A DNA stretch of 30,173 nucleotides, taken from positions 1 to 30,173 of the forward strand of contig NZ_LSJI01000108.1 in the NCBI RefSeq assembly GCF_001557235.1. Reading direction: 5' to 3'. Both the position numbers and the translations under genes were made by a program. The notes beneath the pieces are model-generated. The model worked only from the letters and a program-made list of their open reading frames with translations. It did not search any database and was not told the DNA's origin. This document shows, piece by piece, positions 26,194 through 30,173 of this stretch (position 1 is the first letter of the stretch; each line of letters starts with the position of its first letter). This stretch comes from Phenylobacterium sp. CCH9-H3 (lineage in GTDB: Bacteria; Pseudomonadota; Alphaproteobacteria; Caulobacterales; Caulobacteraceae).

Positions 26194-27699
26194 TCACCTG
26201 ATCTTCAGCCAGACCGTCTTGGTCTGGGTGTAGTGCTCGAGGGACTCGGCGCCGAGGTTGCGTCCGTAGCCGGACTGCTTGACGCCGCCGTATGGGATCG
26301 AAGGATAGACCCGCTGATAGGTGTTGACCCACACGGTCCCGGCGCGGATCGCCTGGGTCATGCGGTGGGCGCGCGCGAGGTCGCGGGTCCAGACGCCGGC
26401 GGCCAGGCCGAACTCGGTGTCGTTGGCGATGGCGACGGCTTCCTCTTCAGTGTCGAAGGGGATGACCGCCATCACCGGCCCGAAGACCTCCTCGCGGGCG
26501 ATGGTCATCTGGTTGTCGACGCCGGTGAAGATCGTGGGCTTGTGGAAATAGCCGGTGTCGCCGTGCCGTTCGCCGCCGAGCGCCACCTGCGCACCCTCGC
26601 GCTTGGCGATGTCCACGTAGCGGCAGACACGCTCGAGCTGCTCGCGGGAGACGAGCGGTCCCATCTGGGCGTCGGGCACGAAGCCGGAAGCCAGCTTGAT
26701 CTCGCGCGAGCGGGCCACGACCTCGGCGACCAGCTCGTCGTGGATTCCGCGTTGGACCAGCACCCGCGAGCCCGCCGTGCAGACCTGTCCGGAGTGGCCC
26801 CAGACGGCGCCGGCGACGGTGGCCGCGGCAGCCGCCAAGTCGGCGTCGTTGAAGATGATGTGCGGGCTCTTGCCGCCGAGCTCCATGCCGACGCGCTTCA
26901 GGCGCGGCGCGGCGGCCGCCTGGATGCGACGACCCGTCTCGCACGAGCCCGTGAAGCCGATGACGTCCACCAGCGGGTGCTCGACGATCGCCGCTCCGGC
27001 CACCTCGCCGATCCCCTGCACGACGTTGACGACGCCCGGGGGGATGCCCGCCTCAAGGCAGAGCCGGCCCACCACCAGGGCCGCGAGCGGCGTCTGTTCG
27101 GCGGGCTTCAGGACGACCGAGTTGCCGCAGGCCAGGGCCGGCACAATCGAGGCCGGCGCGGCCGACGGACCGTTCCAGGGCGTGATCATGCCGACCACGC
27201 CCACCGGCTCCCGAATCTCCTGCACCACGACGTCCGGCGGGCTGGCGGGCATGCCGCCGTGCAGCTTGGTCGGCCAGCCGGCGTAGTAGTCGACGGCGTC
27301 CTGGCCGAACTTCACGATGAACTCGGAGTAGGTGCGGATCAGGCCTCCATCGATGACGTCGATGTCCATCAGGAGGTCGCGATTGTCGGCGATGAGCTGA
27401 GAGAGCCGCCGCAGCCGGCGCTCCTTCTCCATGGGCTCGAGGTTGCGCCAGCGGCCGTCCTCGAAAGCGGCCCGGGCTGAACGCACGGCGCGGTCCACGT
27501 CTTCGCGGCCGGCGGCGGCGCAACGGGCGAACTCGCGGCCGGTGGCAGGATCATAGACAGCGAAGGTCTCGCCGGAGGCCGACGGCGTGACTTCGCCCTC
27601 GATCAGATGGCCGAAACCACCCGCGGCGAGGAAATCCCTCGTCGACTTGGCCAGGGGCCAATCGTTCGGCGCATCGAGAACGGCTTCGGTCGTTTGCAT
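26194..27699 (-). CDS. NAD(P)-dependent aldehyde dehydrogenase
   Basis: Cytoplasmic aldehyde dehydrogenase of 501 residues that oxidises an aldehyde to the acid. Conserved pieces in order: ITPWNGP, GFTGSCETGRRI for cofactor binding, MELGGKSPH with the general-base Glu273, GQVCTAGSR with the nucleophile Cys307, and EEVFGPV. The start ATG 27699 is favoured over a TTG at 27735 that gives no family sequence; the ribosome-binding site is weak. It is the first gene of the minus-strand catabolic series and faces the TetR gene across a 272-base region. With the periplasmic PQQ alcohol dehydrogenase it could oxidise alcohol to acid in two steps. The substrate subgroup cannot be fixed from the motifs alone. 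Confidence 0.95.
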   Translation of the reverse strand: MQTTEAVLDAPNDWPLAKSTRDFLAAGGFGHLIEGEVTPSASGETFAVYDPATGREFARCAAAGREDVDRAVRSARAAFEDGRWRNLEPMEKERRLRRLSQLIADNRDLLMDIDVIDGGLIRTYSEFIVKFGQDAVDYYAGWPTKLHGGMPASPPDVVVQEIREPVGVVGMITPWNGPSAAPASIVPALACGNSVVLKPAEQTPLAALVVGRLCLEAGIPPGVVNVVQGIGEVAGAAIVEHPLVDVIGFTGSCETGRRIQAAAAPRLKRVGMELGGKSPHIIFNDADLAAAAATVAGAVWGHSGQVCTAGSRVLVQRGIHDELVAEVVARSREIKLASGFVPDAQMGPLVSREQLERVCRYVDIAKREGAQVALGGERHGDTGYFHKPTIFTGVDNQMTIAREEVFGPVMAVIPFDTEEEAVAIANDTEFGLAAGVWTRDLARAHRMTQAIRAGTVWVNTYQRVYPSIPYGGVKQSGYGRNLGAESLEHYTQTKTVWLKIR

Positions 27700-27900
27700 A
27701 GATAGTGTCCAGTCAAGCTTTGGGCCAACGCTCAAGGCGCAGGCCGTCGCGCGCTCCGGCAGCTTGCCGCAGCGGAAGTTCAGCGTCGGGATTACTTTCT
27801 GTGAGGCGCAAAGGACCTACCGTGCGAAAACGGTGACTTGCCCACGCGCCAGTTTCACGCCACTACGGACGGTGGTGGTCGCCTTCCATTCGGGGTTCCT

Positions 27901-27963
27901 CCGGTTGTTTATTTATTATAATGATCATCACGTAACAGACGTTATATGACAAGCGTTTTATAA
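27901..27963. promoter_or_regulatory. AT-rich promoter/operator region between aldehyde dehydrogenase and TetR genes
   Basis: This stretch is far more AT-rich than anything else in the window and lies directly before the TetR gene. It holds the palindrome ATGATCAT (27921-27928), a short dyad TAAC-AGAC-GTTA (27933-27944), and two similar stretches ACGTTATA (27939-27946) and GCGTTTTATA (27953-27962). It is a likely site for the TetR protein and for the divergent promoters. I could not fix -35 and -10 boxes with good spacing. The rest of the gap, 27700-27900, shows no clear structure. Confidence 0.5.
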
Positions 27964-27971
27964 GGGTGTCA

Positions 27972-28622
27972 ATGCCGGTTTTCGTCGATCGCGAGGAGCG
28001 CAGGCAGAAGGTCGTGGCGGTGGCGTCGCGCCTGATCGCCGAGGCGGGCCTGGAGGCCGTGACGGTGCGCGATGTCGCCACGGCGGCGGAATGCAGCACG
28101 GCCATCGTCTCGCACTATTTCCACAACAAGCGCGAGCTGCTGTTCCTCACCTACAATTCCAGCATCGACCGGGCGACAGAGCGCTGCGAAGCCGCGCTCA
28201 TGGCCGCGGACGGCGACCTGAAGGCGTACGTCGGCGAGTTGATGCCGCTGACCGAGGAACAGGTCATCGAATGGAAGATCTGGCTGGCCTTCTGGGCCCG
28301 GGCCGTGTCCGATCCCGAGATCGCCGAGACGCAGAAGCGCTGCATCCTGCGGACGCGCGGCAATCTGGAACGGATCCTTCGGGACCTATACGCCCGCGGC
28401 GCGCTGGTCGGCGACCTCGACCTGGAGAGCGAGGCGCGGCGGCTCCTGACGTCCCTCATCGGCATGGCGGTGCAGGTGATGTTCGATCCGGCCGACTGGC
28501 CCGCCCAGCGGCAGCACGACGTGATCGATGGCCAGCTGGCGCAGCTGTACCGGCCGGGCCGGCGCCCATTGTCGATCACCGCACGGGTCGAGGAGAGCGT
28601 GCTTCAACGGCGGGTGCGGTAG
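27972..28622 (+). CDS. TetR family transcriptional regulator
   Basis: DNA-binding repressor-type regulator of 216 residues. The N-terminal helix-turn-helix is typical (ASRLIAEAGLEAVTVRDVATAAECSTAIVSHYFHNKRELL); the HTH region resembles that of BetI. The C-terminal part is a helical ligand-binding domain (EWKIWLAFWARAVSDPEIAE). I choose ATG 27972 because AAGGG lies five bases before it; GTG 27966 would overlap that site. It is divergent from the aldehyde dehydrogenase series and convergent with the enoyl-CoA hydratase gene (19-base overlap). It most likely controls the catabolic genes in response to the substrate or a CoA product; this is inferred from position. Confidence 0.92.
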   Translation: MPVFVDREERRQKVVAVASRLIAEAGLEAVTVRDVATAAECSTAIVSHYFHNKRELLFLTYNSSIDRATERCEAALMAADGDLKAYVGELMPLTEEQVIEWKIWLAFWARAVSDPEIAETQKRCILRTRGNLERILRDLYARGALVGDLDLESEARRLLTSLIGMAVQVMFDPADWPAQRQHDVIDGQLAQLYRPGRRPLSITARVEESVLQRRVR

Positions 28623-29425
28623 TCGCCGAACGCCTCGTCGCGTGCGCTGAGGCCCTCGCTCACGTCGTCACGGACGCGGGCGAACGTGGCCTTCGAGCTC
28701 TCGGTGGTGAGCGCCAGCGCCTGGATTTCCGTTCCGGCGCGGATCGCGGCGCGCAGGCCCATGATCTCCATCGCCCGGTGCACCGAGCGCTTGTTCATCT
28801 GCTGCACGTCGGTGGGGATCTTGGCGATCCGTTCGGCGACCTTCAGCACCTCGGCGTCGAGATCGTCGGCCGGGAAAGCCCGGTTGGCGAACCCGACGCG
28901 GACCGCCTCCAGCCCGTCCATCGCGTCGCCCGTCAGCATCATCTCCATGGCGGGGCGCAGGCCGCAGAGCCACGCGTGGAACTGGTTGTCCGGCGGGCTC
29001 ATCATGCGGACCGGCGGGTAGCCGATCTGGGCGTCCTCGGCGACGTAGACCAGGTCGCACGCCGTCGCGAGCTCCGAGCCGCCTGCCAGGCACCACCCAT
29101 GCACCTGGGCGATCACGGGCTTGGCGAGGTCCCAGACGCGGAAGCAGCCTTCGACCACGTGCCGCGCCCATTGGCCGGCGCCGCCGGCGGTCTCGTACGG
29201 AAGTGGCGGCCGCGCCCCGCCGCCCAGGTCGTAGCCGGCCGAGAAGCAGGTTCCGGCGCCGCGCAGGATCGTGACCCGGACCTCCGGGTCGGCGTCGGCC
29301 GCTTCCAGCGCGCCGAAGACCTCGGCGCGCAGCGCGTTGGAGAGCGCATTGCGCTTCTCGGGCCGGTTCAGCGTGAGGCGGCGCACCAGGGGCGCGGGAT
29401 CGTCGATCAGCAGGATGTCACTCAC
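28604..29425 (-). CDS. Enoyl-CoA hydratase/isomerase (crotonase) family protein
   Basis: Crotonase-family enzyme of 273 residues acting on acyl-CoA thioesters. Seen: N-terminal LNRPEKRNALS, the first oxyanion-hole segment GTCFSAGYDLGG, and the second segment GWCLAGGSELATACDL with Glu118 at the position of the first catalytic glutamate of enoyl-CoA hydratase. The position of the second glutamate (Glu164 of the rat enzyme) is Pro138 here (GYPPV). Simple hydratase chemistry is therefore doubtful, and isomerase, hydrolase, lyase or other crotonase reactions are possible. The start is GTG 29425, which overlaps the preceding stop as GTGA and has GGAGA upstream. It is coupled to the DUF2889-like gene and convergent with the TetR gene. 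Confidence 0.9.
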   Translation of the reverse strand: MSDILLIDDPAPLVRRLTLNRPEKRNALSNALRAEVFGALEAADADPEVRVTILRGAGTCFSAGYDLGGGARPPLPYETAGGAGQWARHVVEGCFRVWDLAKPVIAQVHGWCLAGGSELATACDLVYVAEDAQIGYPPVRMMSPPDNQFHAWLCGLRPAMEMMLTGDAMDGLEAVRVGFANRAFPADDLDAEVLKVAERIAKIPTDVQQMNKRSVHRAMEIMGLRAAIRAGTEIQALALTTESSKATFARVRDDVSEGLSARDEAFGDYRTRR

Positions 29426-30168
29426 GGCAGGTCTCCAGGAAGCGGTCCCGGCCCGGCCGAGAAGTCGCGGACCGAACCGTAGCGCCGGTGCGCGTGCTCG
29501 GCGACGCCGGGGCGGAAGACGAAGCAGGCAGGCCGACGGCTGAAGTCCGCCGCGGTGGCGAAGCGATCCACTTCGAGGTCGCGGGCGGCGGCCAGGCGGA
29601 TCGCCCGGCGCAGGACCAGCAGGCCCTCGGCTTCGGCATGCGGCAGGTCCTTGAGCGCCGCGGTGCGCAGGTCCGCCGGCCGCTGCCCGGCGCGTCCGGC
29701 GGGTGAGACGATGACACCGGCCTCCAGCACCCACTGCTCGGCCGCCGCGCCGTCGCGCAGCAGCAGGGCTTCCACACGGCCGCCGTCCGGGTCCGTCACG
29801 CTGACGTCGTAGCGCCGCCGCGGCTCGCCTTGGCCTGCGAGGCCGACGGCGAGGCCGGCAAGCTCCAACATATGGGTGCACTGGCCGAGCGGGTCGAGGT
29901 GACCGTAGATGGCGGTCGGATCGGTCGAGATCGGCAGGCCGACGACGGCCTCGAGGGCGGCCGCCGCACCGGGGCACCGGCTCCAGGGGTAGCGAAGGGC
30001 GCTGCCGATGGCCTCCGTCACGCGGCCGCCATCATGGCGGACGGTGACGACGAAGTGGTGGAAGTCGTCCTCCACCTCGCCCCGTACGATCCCGGCGGCG
30101 GCGTCCAGCCGGATGGCGCGCCGGAAGCGCCCGGTCATCCGATGGCGAGGGTGGCGGCGGGGCGCCAT
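29422..30168 (-). CDS. DUF2889-like protein, start near or beyond window edge
   Basis: Protein of about 238-248 residues in the window with features of the DUF2889 family. These are an N-terminal FRRAIRLDAAAGIVRGEVEDDFHHFVV, then WSRCPGAAAALEAVVGLP, and CTHMLELAGLAV. The family has no established function that I know. No signal peptide or membrane segment is seen. The start is uncertain: ATG 30168, ATG 30138 (MTGRFRRAIR, closer to where family similarity begins), or a start outside the window. Its stop overlaps the GTG of the crotonase-family gene (GTGA), so the two are translationally coupled and probably act in one pathway. Confidence 0.75.
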   Translation of the reverse strand: MAPRRHPRHRMTGRFRRAIRLDAAAGIVRGEVEDDFHHFVVTVRHDGGRVTEAIGSALRYPWSRCPGAAAALEAVVGLPISTDPTAIYGHLDPLGQCTHMLELAGLAVGLAGQGEPRRRYDVSVTDPDGGRVEALLLRDGAAAEQWVLEAGVIVSPAGRAGQRPADLRTAALKDLPHAEAEGLLVLRRAIRLAAARDLEVDRFATAADFSRRPACFVFRPGVAEHAHRRYGSVRDFSAGPGPLPGDLP

Positions 30169-30173
30169 CCGGC

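Noticed and set aside
23072..26233. Very long open frame on the plus strand (1053 codons) opposite the receptor and its neighbours
   Set aside because: It lies antisense to well-supported genes, has no family motifs and is the low-complexity Arg/Gly/Val/Ala type that arises opposite GC-rich genes.

Overview
The window is very GC-rich DNA with almost no non-coding space. The gene types (TonB-dependent receptors, S10 and M61 peptidases with signal peptides, an Lrp/AsnC regulator, a PQQ alcohol dehydrogenase) suggest an aerobic alphaproteobacterium of the Caulobacter/Phenylobacterium or sphingomonad type. That placement is an inference from gene content; there is no rRNA or other marker here. 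I saw no tRNA, rRNA, insertion sequence, prophage gene or CRISPR array, and no gap between genes longer than 300 bases.

Region 1 (1-18551) looks like a peptide and amino-acid utilisation locus. It holds three S10 serine carboxypeptidase-like proteins (2-1447, 1444-3018, 10844-12319), two M61-type metallopeptidases (9156-10847, 14565-16064), an exported amidohydrolase of the prolidase-like type (12535-14556), and a Tat-exported PLP enzyme of the class V / isopenicillin-N-epimerase type (3015-4262). It also holds a large TonB-dependent receptor (5134-8124), an ornithine cyclodeaminase-like dehydrogenase (8215-9156), an APC amino-acid permease (16075-17367), an aromatic/aspartate aminotransferase (17334-18551) and one Lrp/AsnC regulator (4363-4845). 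The simplest model is: receptor imports a peptide across the outer membrane, periplasmic peptidases and the PLP enzyme process it, the permease imports the products, and cytoplasmic enzymes degrade them. Four promoter regions of this locus carry the same 17-18 base element, in the same orientation to the gene (CGAAARRAAAATCCGGC-like). This is the strongest sign that the genes form one regulon. The Lrp protein is the obvious candidate regulator.

A short two-gene unit follows (18743-19458): a pyridoxamine-phosphate-oxidase-fold protein and a small two-helix membrane protein.

Region 2 (19471-30173) looks like a separate catabolic locus for an unidentified alcohol/aldehyde or cyclic compound. 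A minus-strand series runs from an aldehyde dehydrogenase (27699) through a SnoaL/NTF2-fold protein, a second TonB-dependent receptor, a single-component Rieske oxygenase and a NIPSNAP protein to a PQQ-dependent quinohaemoprotein alcohol dehydrogenase (19471). A TetR regulator (27972-28622) is divergent from it. An enoyl-CoA hydratase-family protein overlapped by a DUF2889-like gene runs to the right edge. A perfect hairpin followed by a T-rich stretch sits inside the series between receptor and oxygenase. The alcohol dehydrogenase most likely starts at a CTG that overlaps the preceding stop codon.
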